Positions 7,459-15,935 of a DNA stretch of 64,000 nt are shown in pieces. Below the pieces are notes generated by a model that was not told the DNA's origin, did no database searches, and saw nothing but the letters and a program-made list of their open reading frames with translations. The position numbers and the translations under genes were made by a program. Origin of the DNA: Natronospirillum operosum (GTDB lineage: Bacteria > Pseudomonadota > Gammaproteobacteria > Pseudomonadales > Natronospirillaceae); assembly GCF_004768465.1 (NCBI RefSeq), contig NZ_SRMF01000014.1, positions 1 through 64,000 of the forward strand. The letters run 5' to 3'. Every line of letters begins with the position of its first letter. The first letter of the stretch is position 1.

Positions 7459-8850
7459 ATGGACAGCCAATGGCAAATACAGTGTCTTGATATCAGCGAG
7501 ATGCAGGCCTCTGCCGCACAACTGGAGCAGTGGGCCGGTGAAATCGCCACCGCGATACCGACCGCACTGAAATGCGCTACTCCGGATACACTTCGGCCTT
7601 TGATCCGAGAGTATCTCGACCTTGATCAGGCCTTCGAGGCATTGTCTGCGCAGATTACTCTGCAGCGCCTTGAGGGCAGGACCACCAAACAGTCGCAATC
7701 GATGCTGGAACGGCTGCAGGCAGACCTCAGTCAAACCCTGATGGCGCAGACGCAACCCCTGCTCAGCGAACTGCAACAGCATTCAGATCACTGGTGCATC
7801 GCAATGCCTGAACATCAGACATGGCTAACCAGTCTGCAGCGTTACCGTTGCGATCAACCCGATTTTGCCCAGACACTGCGGACACTGGGTGCGCAATACC
7901 AACAGCTTGCCAGCCAACTGCAACCAGAAAAGGGTTCCTGTCGGGCCGCTCTTGCAGATCTGTTGCGGCAGCGCGTTGAGCTGGAAAAGACCGTTCAGGG
8001 TGACGGGCTGCCATTGGCGCTCCGTCTGTGGTGCCGGCAAAATGATGTGGACAAGAAACAGCTGACGCGTGTTCTTGAACCGGAGTTCCAGGCGGTACAC
8101 CACTACATCAGAGAGGTGCAGCATCAAAATGCGCTGAGCTTCTGTACCTTGAATGATTTCAGGGCGTTCGAGCAGGACCGGATGGCGATTCCGGCCATGC
8201 TGCCAGAGGACGCCGTGCAACTGATTCTGCAGGCCCTGAATGATCTGAATCCACAAAGCGCCGAGCGCTTGCATCTATTGGTGCAGAAGGGTCGACTGGC
8301 CGTGCGGCCATCAGACTCGAACACTGTTCCGCTGTGTCTGGACACACCCATGGGCTCCTGGGTGCGCCTGCCTTACGTGCCCGACCTCTATCACTTGATG
8401 CTGCTGATGCATGAACTGGGACATGCCCTGCACCAGGAGCAGCACAGAGCCGCCGGCAATGGCCACATTCCGCTCCCTGCTGTTGAAAGCGAGATGGCAG
8501 CGCTCTCGGCCGAGCAGACCCTGGCGCATTGGCTGATGCAGTCTGGAGGCCCGATGGCCGAGCCAGCCGACCATTATTTGCAGTATCAGCGTATGGAAAT
8601 GGACCACAGACACCGTATGCTGGCGCGCTTTGAACTTGCCCTGCATGACCTGCCGGAGGTAACCGAGCAATCCATCAGCCAGCTGTGGCTCAACGTCAAC
8701 CAGGCCTTCTATGGTGAAACAATCGAACTACCCGAAGACTTTCAATGGGTCTGGTGTGAGGTTCACCACTTTTTCACAGCCCCTTATTATCTGCTGGCGT
8801 ATCCCTTGGCAATGCGGAACGCCCAACCCCTGACCGACATGTCTCTGTAA
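7459..8850 (+). CDS. M3-family-like zinc metallopeptidase
   Basis: The 463-residue product (ATG 7459, AGGGAG nine bases upstream) carries the zinc motif HELGH (H318, E319, H322) and a downstream acidic ligand candidate (E343 or E345), the arrangement of M3 oligopeptidases such as oligoendopeptidase F. The N-terminal two thirds are helical and divergent. The family cleaves peptides in the cytoplasm; there is no signal peptide here. It is shorter than typical PepF (about 600 residues). Because the exporter lacks a catalytic C39 domain, this peptidase is a candidate for removing the leader, or for degrading leader or immature peptide. Peptidase identity is good; role is inferred from position at the end of the cluster. 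Confidence 0.72.
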   Translation: MDSQWQIQCLDISEMQASAAQLEQWAGEIATAIPTALKCATPDTLRPLIREYLDLDQAFEALSAQITLQRLEGRTTKQSQSMLERLQADLSQTLMAQTQPLLSELQQHSDHWCIAMPEHQTWLTSLQRYRCDQPDFAQTLRTLGAQYQQLASQLQPEKGSCRAALADLLRQRVELEKTVQGDGLPLALRLWCRQNDVDKKQLTRVLEPEFQAVHHYIREVQHQNALSFCTLNDFRAFEQDRMAIPAMLPEDAVQLILQALNDLNPQSAERLHLLVQKGRLAVRPSDSNTVPLCLDTPMGSWVRLPYVPDLYHLMLLMHELGHALHQEQHRAAGNGHIPLPAVESEMAALSAEQTLAHWLMQSGGPMAEPADHYLQYQRMEMDHRHRMLARFELALHDLPEVTEQSISQLWLNVNQAFYGETIELPEDFQWVWCEVHHFFTAPYYLLAYPLAMRNAQPLTDMSL

Positions 8851-8940
8851 TGCGATTTCCGGGCATCGATCTGAACCATAGGGCAGTTTCACTCTTCTCG
8901 CTCTGTTTTAGCATGGTGGTAGCACTTCATGGAGGGCCGC

Positions 8941-9963
8941 ATGGCGAGAAGAACTCAGCATGACCACAGCTACCGACTCTTGTTCAGTCAGCCCGAAATG
9001 GTGGCAGATCTTCTGCGAGGCTTTGTGGACCAGGCATGGGTTGAAAGCCTGAACATGGAGACCCTGGAGCCGGTAAAGACTGACTTCATTACCCGTCAAC
9101 TTCAGGAGCGACGGGCCGACTGCCTGTGGCGGGTTCGTTGGCAGGAGGCTGACAGTTGGCTGTATATCTATCTGTTGCTGGAATTCCAGTCCCGGCCTGA
9201 CCGATGGATGCCCTTGCGCATGCTGACCTATGTCGGTTTGCTCTACCAAATGCTGGTGCAGTCTGGCTCTTTGGGTCGCAGCGACAAACTGCCGCCCGTT
9301 CTGCCCATTGTCCTGTACAACGGAGAACCGACCTGGCAGGCAGCTCGGGAGCTGTCGCTCCTGTTGGAGGAACCACCTGAAGGGTTGGCCCTGTTTCAGC
9401 CGAACATGCGTTATCTCCTGATCGACGAATCGGACTACAAGCACGAGCCCTTGCCGGAAACCCGGAATCTGGTTTCAGCGTTATTCCGGCTGGAGCACAG
9501 TCAGACGACGCAAGACATCCGCTCGGTGTTGGACGCTCTGGTCGAGTGGGTGAGCAGCCCAGAGCAACGCGAGGTCAAACAGGCTTTTGCAGCCTGGATG
9601 CAAAAGGTCTTGTTGCCTGCACGGTTGCCGGGAGTAGAATTGAAAGAAATGCAAGGGCTGGACGAGGTGCAGAATATGCTGGAAGAAAGGGTAAGGCGCT
9701 GGACGAAGGACTGGAAGCAGCAGGGACTCGAGGAAGGTCGAGAGGAAGGCCGTGAAGAGGGTCGTGAAGAGGGCCGTGAAGAGGGCCGTGAAGAGGGCCG
9801 TCTCCTGGGTGAGCGGTTGGTGCTCCAACGCCAGTTGGTTCGCCGATTCGGCGAGCTGGATGCGGACACACTGCAGCGAATTGAACAGGCTGGTGAGGCC
9901 GATCTGCAAGAGTGGGCCGACTCCATTCTCGATGCCAGTACGCTGGACGAGGTGTTTCTTTGA
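8941..9963 (+). CDS. Rpn/YhgA-family PD-(D/E)XK nuclease (transposase-like, recombination-promoting)
   Basis: The 340-residue protein has the N-terminal DHSYRLLFSQPE block and an RRADCLWRV...LEFQS catalytic core (Asp then Glu-x-Gln) of the Rpn/YhgA family, DNA endonucleases that promote RecA-independent recombination and are often phase-variable or defensive. The C-terminal part has a charged EGREEGRE repeat and then a short helical domain (LxxRFGELDADTLQRIEQA) seen at the end of many family members. ATG 8941 is chosen because GGAGGG (8931-8936) precedes it; ATG 8929 lacks a site. No inverted repeats or partner genes were seen, so it appears to be a stand-alone gene. Confidence 0.8.
   Translation: MARRTQHDHSYRLLFSQPEMVADLLRGFVDQAWVESLNMETLEPVKTDFITRQLQERRADCLWRVRWQEADSWLYIYLLLEFQSRPDRWMPLRMLTYVGLLYQMLVQSGSLGRSDKLPPVLPIVLYNGEPTWQAARELSLLLEEPPEGLALFQPNMRYLLIDESDYKHEPLPETRNLVSALFRLEHSQTTQDIRSVLDALVEWVSSPEQREVKQAFAAWMQKVLLPARLPGVELKEMQGLDEVQNMLEERVRRWTKDWKQQGLEEGREEGREEGREEGREEGREEGRLLGERLVLQRQLVRRFGELDADTLQRIEQAGEADLQEWADSILDASTLDEVFL
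9731..9802 (+). repeat. In-frame 12-bp tandem repeat encoding EEGR units
   Basis: About six consecutive units close to GAGGGCCGTGAA. The last three are identical and the first ones have single-base differences. The unit length is a multiple of three, so copy-number changes keep the reading frame. Confidence 0.9.
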
Positions 9964-10014
9964 CTAGGCCAGTCCCTTGGCCGCATTGTGACCGTGCTCA
10001 ATTACTGGTCTGAG

Positions 10015-11511
10015 TTACAGCTTGATCCAGGTCGCCTTGACCTCGGAGTACTTGTCGAACGCATGCAGTGACTTGTCGCGGCCATTGCCGGATTGCTTGT
10101 AGCCACCGAACGGTGCGGTCATGTCGCCACCGTCATACTGATTGACCCACACCGAGCCGGCCCGCAGGGCGCGGGCGACGCGATGGGCGCGACTGAGGTT
10201 GCTGGTCCAGAGGGCAGCGGCAAGGCCATAGATGCTGTCATTGGCGATGCGCACGGCGTCTTCTTCCTGCTTGAAGCGCACAACGGACAATACGGGGCCG
10301 AAGATCTCTTCCTTGCAGATGCTCATCTCGGGCTGCACATCCTCGAACACGGTGGGTTCCACATAATAGCCGTCACCGAGGTCGGTCACCCGGTTGCCGC
10401 CGGCGGTCAGGCGGGCGCCTTCGCGCTTGCCCTTGTCGATATAGTCGAGCACGCGCTTCAATTGGCCTTCATCGACAATGGGGCCGATATTGGTGTTCGG
10501 GTCCAGCGGATTGCCGGGGCGCCAGGTCTTGACCGCCGCGCGTACCTGCTCCATGAAGGCATCGGCGATGCTGTCTTCGACCAGCAGGCGTGAGCCGGCG
10601 GTACAGACTTCACCCATATTGAAGAAGATGGCGCTGGCAGCGGCCTTGGCGGCTTCCTCGAGATCCGGCGCATCGGCAAAGACGATATTGGGTGACTTGC
10701 CGCCGGCTTCGGTCCAGACCCGCTTCATGTTGGATTCGCCGGCATAGATCATCAACTGCTTGGCGACGCCGGTGGAGCCGGTAAACACCAGGGTGTCAAC
10801 GTCATTGTGCAGGGCCAGCGCCTTGCCGGCGGTATGACCAAAGCCGGGCACGACATTGAATACGCCGCTGGGCAGCCCGGCCTCTTCGGCCAGGCGGACC
10901 AGCTTCAACGCGCTGAGCGGGCTCTTTTCGGACGGCTTGAGCACCACGGAGTTGCCCATGGCCAGGGCCGGCGCCAGCTTCCACGAGGCCATGATCATGG
11001 GGAAGTTCCAGGGCACGATGGCGCCCACCACACCGACCGGCTCGCGCGTGACCAGGCCCAGTTCATCGTCGCCAGTCGGCGCGATTTCGTCATACACCTT
11101 GTCGATGGCTTCGGCGGTCCAGCGGAAACAATTGGGGGTGGCGCGGGCGTCTATACCCAGCGCATCGCTGATCGGCTTGCCCATGTTCAGAGTATCGGTC
11201 AGGGCCAGTTCTTCGGCATTCTGCTCCAGCAGGTCGGCAAAGCGCTGCAGTACCTTCTTGCGCTGGGCCGGTGACTTGCGGCGCCATACGCCCTCGTCGA
11301 AGGCGCGGCGGGCGGCTGCAACAGCCAGGTCGATATCGGCGGCATCACAGGCGGCGACATCGGCCAGATGGCGCCGGTCAATCGGGCTGTGGCAGGGGAA
11401 GGTCTCGCCGCTGGCGGCGTCTCTCGCCGCGCCGTCAATCCAGGCACGGCCGTCGAAAGTGATCTCTGCTGCGCGTTGGGTCCAGTAGTCCAGTGTCCTG
11501 GTAGTGGCCAT
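10015..11511 (-). CDS. puuC: Aldehyde dehydrogenase, PuuC type
   Basis: The 498-residue NAD(P)-dependent aldehyde dehydrogenase has the catalytic cysteine C303 in MGEVCTAGSR and general base E268 in TEAGGKSPN. Overall sequence resembles PuuC (gamma-glutamyl-gamma-aminobutyraldehyde dehydrogenase), including the N-terminal WIDGAARDAASGETF and C-terminal GGYKQSGNGRDKSLHAFDKYSEVKATW blocks. It would oxidise the aldehyde made by an amine oxidase or aminotransferase in polyamine catabolism. It is divergent from an omega-aminotransferase and a PuuB-like oxidase, supporting that pathway, though no glutamyl-polyamine ligase gene is here. Specific substrate is inferred. Confidence 0.88.
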   Translation of the reverse strand: MATTRTLDYWTQRAAEITFDGRAWIDGAARDAASGETFPCHSPIDRRHLADVAACDAADIDLAVAAARRAFDEGVWRRKSPAQRKKVLQRFADLLEQNAEELALTDTLNMGKPISDALGIDARATPNCFRWTAEAIDKVYDEIAPTGDDELGLVTREPVGVVGAIVPWNFPMIMASWKLAPALAMGNSVVLKPSEKSPLSALKLVRLAEEAGLPSGVFNVVPGFGHTAGKALALHNDVDTLVFTGSTGVAKQLMIYAGESNMKRVWTEAGGKSPNIVFADAPDLEEAAKAAASAIFFNMGEVCTAGSRLLVEDSIADAFMEQVRAAVKTWRPGNPLDPNTNIGPIVDEGQLKRVLDYIDKGKREGARLTAGGNRVTDLGDGYYVEPTVFEDVQPEMSICKEEIFGPVLSVVRFKQEEDAVRIANDSIYGLAAALWTSNLSRAHRVARALRAGSVWVNQYDGGDMTAPFGGYKQSGNGRDKSLHAFDKYSEVKATWIKL

Positions 11512-11781
11512 GAAGCTGCCTCGTTGCCGGTAACGAAAATGATGTGCCTACAGTAGCTCAGGTGGGGAGAATAATTCAATATATCGAACACTTGCACAGA
11601 ACGGCATATGGGTCCTCGGCAGCGCCGCCTTGCAGACACTCGCCGCTCCGCTCCAACAGGTTATACAACCTCTTTCGGTGGCTGCAGGAGATCAGATGCG
11701 AGCCGCCAAAACGGTTGATGTTTGGTAATTTTTACATAGACTGGTGGCCTCAGGTGTTCAATATTTAATACAGGTGCTCTT
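11512..11781. promoter_or_regulatory. Divergent promoter region between aldehyde dehydrogenase and aminotransferase genes
   Basis: This 270-base gap must hold the promoters of two divergent genes. It contains AT-rich patches near 11720-11770 and no open reading frame I can support. I saw no clear operator. Confidence 0.45.
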
Positions 11782-13098
11782 ATGGTTGCACAGCCCCCCG
11801 TCTCTACCGATTCGTTCTGGATGCCGTTTACGGCCAATCGCCAGTACAAGGCCGAACCGCGCATGCTGGTGGCTGCGGAAGGCATGTGGTATCAGCGTCA
11901 TGACGGCACCCGCATCCTGGATGGCACTGCCGGCCTGTGGTGTACCAACGCCGGTCATGGCCGGGCAGCCATCACCCGGGCGGTGAGCGAGCAGATCCAT
12001 ACCATGGATTATGCGCCGCCGTTTCAGATGGGACACCCCCCGGCCTTCGAACTGGCCCAGCGCCTGGTCGGGCACACGCCGGAAGGGCTGAATCAGGTGT
12101 TTTTCACCAATTCCGGCTCGGAGTCGGCGGATACTGCCCTGAAAATTGCCCTGGCCTATCAGCGTGCACGCGGCCAGCACCAGCGCACGCGGCTGATCGG
12201 ACGCGACAAGGGCTATCATGGTGTGGGCTTTGGCGGTATTTCCGTCGGTGGCATGGGCAACAACCGCCGTGCCTTCCCGGTCCAGTTGCCCGGGGTGGAT
12301 CACCTGCCACATACCCTGCTGCCGGAAGCCGCCTTCAGCCGGGGCATGCCGGAGCAGGGGGCGCATCTGGCCGACGCACTGGAGGACATTCTGGCGCTGC
12401 ACGGGCCGGAGAATGTGGCGGCTGTCATGGTGGAACCCATGGCCGGTTCGGGCGGGGTCATCATTCCGCCCAGAGGCTATCTGCAGCGGCTGCGCGAAAT
12501 TACTCTCAAGCACGACATTCTGCTGATCTTCGATGAGGTCATCACCGGTTTTGGTCGCGTGGGCGAAGCCTTTGCTGCCAACCGCCTCGGGGTAACGCCG
12601 GACATGATCACTGCCGCCAAGGGGCTGACCAATGGCGCCATTCCGATGGGTGCGGTTTTTGTTTCCGACACCATCCATGAAGCCTTCATGCAGGGGCCGG
12701 AAGAGGCCATCGAGCTGTTCCACGGTTACACCTACTCCGGGCATCCGGTAGCGGCTGCGGCCGGCCTGGCCTCGCTGGATATCTATGAACAGGAAGACTT
12801 GTTCCAGCGCGCGCTGGAACTGGAAGCCTACTGGGAGGACGCCCTGCACAGCCTGCGTGACCTGCCCAATGTGAAAGACATCCGCAATATGGGGCTGGTG
12901 GGTGCCGTTGAACTGGAGGCGGACGACAAGCCGGGCGCGCGCGGTTATCGGGTGTACCGTCACTGCTTCTGGGAAAGCAATGCGCTGGTGCGCTGCAGCG
13001 TCGATACCATTGCGCTGTCGCCACCCCTGATCATCAGCCAGGACGAAATAGATCAGTTGGTTGCCGCGCTGAAAAAATCCATTCTGGCAGCGGCTTGA
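11782..13098 (+). CDS. Class III omega-amino acid--pyruvate aminotransferase
   Basis: The 438-residue PLP enzyme has the size and blocks of omega-amino acid (beta-alanine):pyruvate transaminases: GTAGLWCTNAGHG near the start, FFTNSGSESADTALK for cofactor phosphate, IFDEVITGFGR with the PLP-pyridine aspartate, and the Schiff-base lysine K280 in TAAKGLTNG. It would move the amino group of beta-alanine, a diamine or a related amine to pyruvate, giving a semialdehyde for the divergent dehydrogenase. It probably forms an operon with the oxidase gene 40 bases downstream. Alternative calls are putrescine--pyruvate transaminase (SpuC-like) or BauA. Confidence 0.88.
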   Translation: MVAQPPVSTDSFWMPFTANRQYKAEPRMLVAAEGMWYQRHDGTRILDGTAGLWCTNAGHGRAAITRAVSEQIHTMDYAPPFQMGHPPAFELAQRLVGHTPEGLNQVFFTNSGSESADTALKIALAYQRARGQHQRTRLIGRDKGYHGVGFGGISVGGMGNNRRAFPVQLPGVDHLPHTLLPEAAFSRGMPEQGAHLADALEDILALHGPENVAAVMVEPMAGSGGVIIPPRGYLQRLREITLKHDILLIFDEVITGFGRVGEAFAANRLGVTPDMITAAKGLTNGAIPMGAVFVSDTIHEAFMQGPEEAIELFHGYTYSGHPVAAAAGLASLDIYEQEDLFQRALELEAYWEDALHSLRDLPNVKDIRNMGLVGAVELEADDKPGARGYRVYRHCFWESNALVRCSVDTIALSPPLIISQDEIDQLVAALKKSILAAA

Positions 13099-13138
13099 GC
13101 GCCGCTGCACATCGACGCCGATTGAAGGACATCCGGAC

Positions 13139-14425
13139 ATGAGCCGTACCGAACACACCACCTCCTATTACGCTGCCACAGCCCATGCGGCACCAGAGCG
13201 GCCCCCGTTGCGCGCCGATATGGACACGGATGTCTGCATTATCGGCGCCGGCTATACCGGGCTGTCCACCGCGCTGCATCTGGTCGAAGCGGGCTTCCGG
13301 GTGGTGGTGCTGGAAGCCGCCCGGGTGGGCTGGGGGGCCTCGGGGCGCAATGGCGGCCAGCTGATCAACAGCTACAGCCGCGATATCGATGTGATCGAGC
13401 GTCAGCATGGCGCCGATACAGCCAAAATGCTGGGCAGCATGGCCTTCGAGGGCGCCGATATCATCCGTGATCGTATCGAAAAGTACCGCATTGATTGTGA
13501 CTATCGACCGGGCGGCCTGTTTGCCGCGTTCAATAGCAAGCAGATGGCCGAACTGGAAGCGCGCCAGCAACTGTGGGCGCGCTACGGGCACAAACAGACC
13601 GAACTGTTGGACACCGCCACGGTGCGCACGCGGATCAGCAGCGACCGCTATGCCGGGGCGCTGCTGGATCATCGCAGCGGCCATATTCACCCGCTGAATC
13701 TGGCGCTGGGTGAAGCGGCGGCCATAGAGTCGCTGGGCGGACAGATATTCGAAGACAGCCGGGTGGCCGTTATCGAACGCCTGCCGCGCCCGGTGGTGAC
13801 CACGGAGAACGGCAGCCGGGTAACCGCCGACTACCTGGTGATTGCGGGCAACGCCTATCTCGGCGGTCTGGTGCCGGAACTGTCCGCCCGTTCCATGCCC
13901 TGCGGTACCCAGATCGTGACCACCGAAGTGCTGGGCGAAGCCCGAGCCCGGGAGCTGATTGCCAACCTTGAATGTGTGGAAGACTGCAACTACAAGCTGG
14001 ACTACTACCGGATGACCGGTGATTTCCGGCTGCTGTACGGGGGTGGGGTGTCCTACGGTGGTGGTGATCCGGCTTCGATAGAGGCGTTTCTGCGCCCGCG
14101 GCTGGAGAAGACCTTTCCGCAGTTGCAGGGGGTCAAGCTGGACTATGCCTGGGGCGGAGACTTTCTGCTCACGGTCAGCCGGTTGCCGCAGGTGGGTCGC
14201 CTGACGCCGAGCATATTCTATGCGCAAGGCTACAGTGGCCACGGGGTCACGACCACGCATCTGATCGGCAAGCTGGTGAGCGAGACCCTGAAAGGTCAAG
14301 CAGAGCGTTTTGATGCCTTCGGCACCGTGCGTCATATGCCATTCCCCGGCGGCCGGGCCTTCCGCAAGCCCTACACCGCGCTCGGCGCCTTCTTCTATGA
14401 ACTGCGGGACCGGCTGGGGGTTTGA
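13139..14425 (+). CDS. FAD-dependent amine oxidoreductase, PuuB (gamma-glutamylputrescine oxidase) like
   Basis: The 428-residue flavoprotein has the N-terminal dinucleotide fold VCIIGAGYTGLSTALHL and the WGASGRNGGQ block of the DAO/PuuB group. PuuB-type enzymes oxidise the terminal amine of glutamylated putrescine to an aldehyde, releasing ammonia and hydrogen peroxide. GAAGGAC lies upstream of ATG 13139. It follows the aminotransferase by 40 bases and is likely cotranscribed, so the three-gene locus can form and remove amine-derived aldehydes. Other amine or amino-acid substrates are possible because the ligase that would make gamma-glutamyl-polyamines is not in this window. Confidence 0.82.
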   Translation: MSRTEHTTSYYAATAHAAPERPPLRADMDTDVCIIGAGYTGLSTALHLVEAGFRVVVLEAARVGWGASGRNGGQLINSYSRDIDVIERQHGADTAKMLGSMAFEGADIIRDRIEKYRIDCDYRPGGLFAAFNSKQMAELEARQQLWARYGHKQTELLDTATVRTRISSDRYAGALLDHRSGHIHPLNLALGEAAAIESLGGQIFEDSRVAVIERLPRPVVTTENGSRVTADYLVIAGNAYLGGLVPELSARSMPCGTQIVTTEVLGEARARELIANLECVEDCNYKLDYYRMTGDFRLLYGGGVSYGGGDPASIEAFLRPRLEKTFPQLQGVKLDYAWGGDFLLTVSRLPQVGRLTPSIFYAQGYSGHGVTTTHLIGKLVSETLKGQAERFDAFGTVRHMPFPGGRAFRKPYTALGAFFYELRDRLGV

Positions 14426-14436
14426 GACCCTCAACC

Positions 14437-14525
14437 TGTAGCGAGGGACGCAAGTCCCGACCGGGGCCGCAGGCCCCGAACAAGGGCGGCTGTGCCGCCC
14501 ATCGCGACTCGCGTCGCTCGCTACA
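14437..14525. repeat. Cluster of four palindromes inside a long inverted repeat
   Basis: Four hairpins lie head to tail: GGGACGCAAGTCCC (14445-14458), GGGGCCGCAGGCCCC (14463-14477), GGGCGGC/GCCGCCC (14484-14500) and GCGAC/GTCGC (14504-14517). The ends, TGTAGCGAG and CTCGCTACA, are also inverted repeats, so the whole 89 bases can fold as one multi-branched structure. It lies 12 bases after the oxidase stop. It resembles the REP-like intergenic elements of Pseudomonas relatives and may also stop transcription. Confidence 0.75.
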
Positions 14526-14636
14526 ACAGAGGCAGGGCGGTCCGACGTATCGGGTCTTGCTCAAGGGCCACTGCCTACAATATAAGCCTACGTTGCGGGC
14601 GGGCTGGGGAGGCGTTGATGGCGCGGCCACCGCGTG

Positions 14637-14804
14637 GTGGTACCCTGATCCGCAGACCGTCTGCGCACAGGGATGTGCGCAGTCGAGCTGTCATGGACAA
14701 AAACGCCGAGAGCGTTTTTGCACGAGCGCAGCGAGCCCGGAGGGTCAGGCCCAAGGACGGGCCTGATACGACGTTTTTGCGTGTCTGCGGTCAGGGTACC
14801 CCAC
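14637..14804. repeat. Second multi-hairpin intergenic element with terminal inverted repeats
   Basis: The outer arms TGGTACCCTGATCCGCAGAC (from 14637) and its near complement ending at 14804 enclose smaller hairpins: GCGCACAGGGATGTGCGC, AAAACGCCGAGAGCGTTTT and CAGGCCCAAGGACGGGCCTG. Open frames across it have no recognisable product. With the preceding array it fills most of the 467-base gap 14426-14892, in which I see no gene. The nature is unknown: a REP-type element, a structured RNA or a MITE-like remnant. Confidence 0.6.
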
Positions 14805-14892
14805 AGAGGTGGCTTTCCTCAGGTCTGAACAGTCCACCCCCAAGGCCAGGGCATCGCGCACGGGGTGCGCTCCTACAGGCACCCCACCAACC

Positions 14893-15771
14893 TCAAGCCG
14901 CTTCGGCGGCCTGCGGGTCTCCGACGCGGCGGAAGATCACCAGCGCCAGGCCGGCAAACACGAACATGATGATCGAGTAGAACATCGGTGCGATCGTGGT
15001 CTCCGGAATACCCAGAATGGTCGCCGTCACCAGCAGTGCCGTGGTGCCGTTCTGCAGCCCGATCTCGAACGACAGCGTGCGCCGCCCGGCTTCGGTCACA
15101 TTGGCAATGCGCGCCAGGCCATAACCACCGGCAAAGGCCAGCGCCACCAGCAGCGTCGTTACCGGCGCCATGGACCAGAAGTTGGCGACAAAGATGTCCC
15201 AGGTCTGTGCCACGATACCCGCAATGATGATGAACAGCGTCGCCAGACTGAAGATCTGCACCGGTGTCATCAGCTTTTCCGCCACATTCGGCGCCCAGCG
15301 GCGTACTGCCATACCCAGGGCTACCGGCACAAAGGTAATGGCCACCAGTTGGATAATGGTCTCGACCAGCGGAATCTGGATCTGGCCCGGGTCGATCACG
15401 TTCAGGAACCAGGCCGCCAGCAGCGGAATCGAGAACGGCGTGATCAGGCTGATAATGGCCGTCAGCGTAATGCTGGCCGCCACTTCACCCTTGGCCAGAA
15501 AGGTAAACAGGTTGGAGGTTGCACCACCCGGAGCCAGCGCAATGATCAGGAAGCCGGCTGCAACCAGCGGACTGGCGAAGGGGTAGATCCAGATCAGCAG
15601 CAACGCGATCAGCGGCAGCAGAATCAACTGCCCACCCAGGCCGGTCAGTACTGTGCGCGGGTACTTGATCACGTTGGCAAAATCACGCAGTTGCAGGCTG
15701 AGACCAATCCCGGCCATGACCACGAACAGAGAGAGCGGCAATACAATTGCCGAGAGTACCGAGCTTTCCAT
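14893..15771 (-). CDS. Bile acid:sodium symporter (BASS/SBF) family transporter
   Basis: The 292-residue, nine to ten helix inner-membrane protein has the family block ALAPGGATSNLFTFLAKG, with the GG-S-N crossover residues of BASS proteins, and the second repeat GLQNGTTALLV. Bacterial members import diverse organic acids with sodium. Substrate cannot be read from sequence. It stands alone on the minus strand between the hairpin elements and glmU. Confidence 0.88.
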   Translation of the reverse strand: MESSVLSAIVLPLSLFVVMAGIGLSLQLRDFANVIKYPRTVLTGLGGQLILLPLIALLLIWIYPFASPLVAAGFLIIALAPGGATSNLFTFLAKGEVAASITLTAIISLITPFSIPLLAAWFLNVIDPGQIQIPLVETIIQLVAITFVPVALGMAVRRWAPNVAEKLMTPVQIFSLATLFIIIAGIVAQTWDIFVANFWSMAPVTTLLVALAFAGGYGLARIANVTEAGRRTLSFEIGLQNGTTALLVTATILGIPETTIAPMFYSIIMFVFAGLALVIFRRVGDPQAAEAA

Positions 15772-15935
15772 AGTGAAAGTCCTTTTGCTGGTTAATTTTT
15801 TTTTATGTCTCGAATCAGGTTAGCACAGCCCGCAAACACTGTCCGGGTTTCGCCGTTATCGGGCGGGCATAGGCAGACCGACTGTCACAACGTACAATAT
15901 CCGCCTTTCCATCAGCCACGCAAGACAGGTTCCGC

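Noticed and set aside
11700-11775. Possible sigma-70 promoter (TTGATG ... TACATA) before the aminotransferase
   Set aside because: The spacing is about 13 bases, too short for a normal promoter.
13034-14434. 466-codon minus-strand frame opposite the amine oxidase gene
   Set aside because: Antisense to a well-conserved flavoprotein, His/Gln/Arg-rich with no domain.
14422-14980. Two overlapping plus-strand open frames (about 114 and 162 codons)
   Set aside because: They run through the hairpin elements and antisense to the BASS transporter, have no family resemblance and arg/ser-rich shadow composition.
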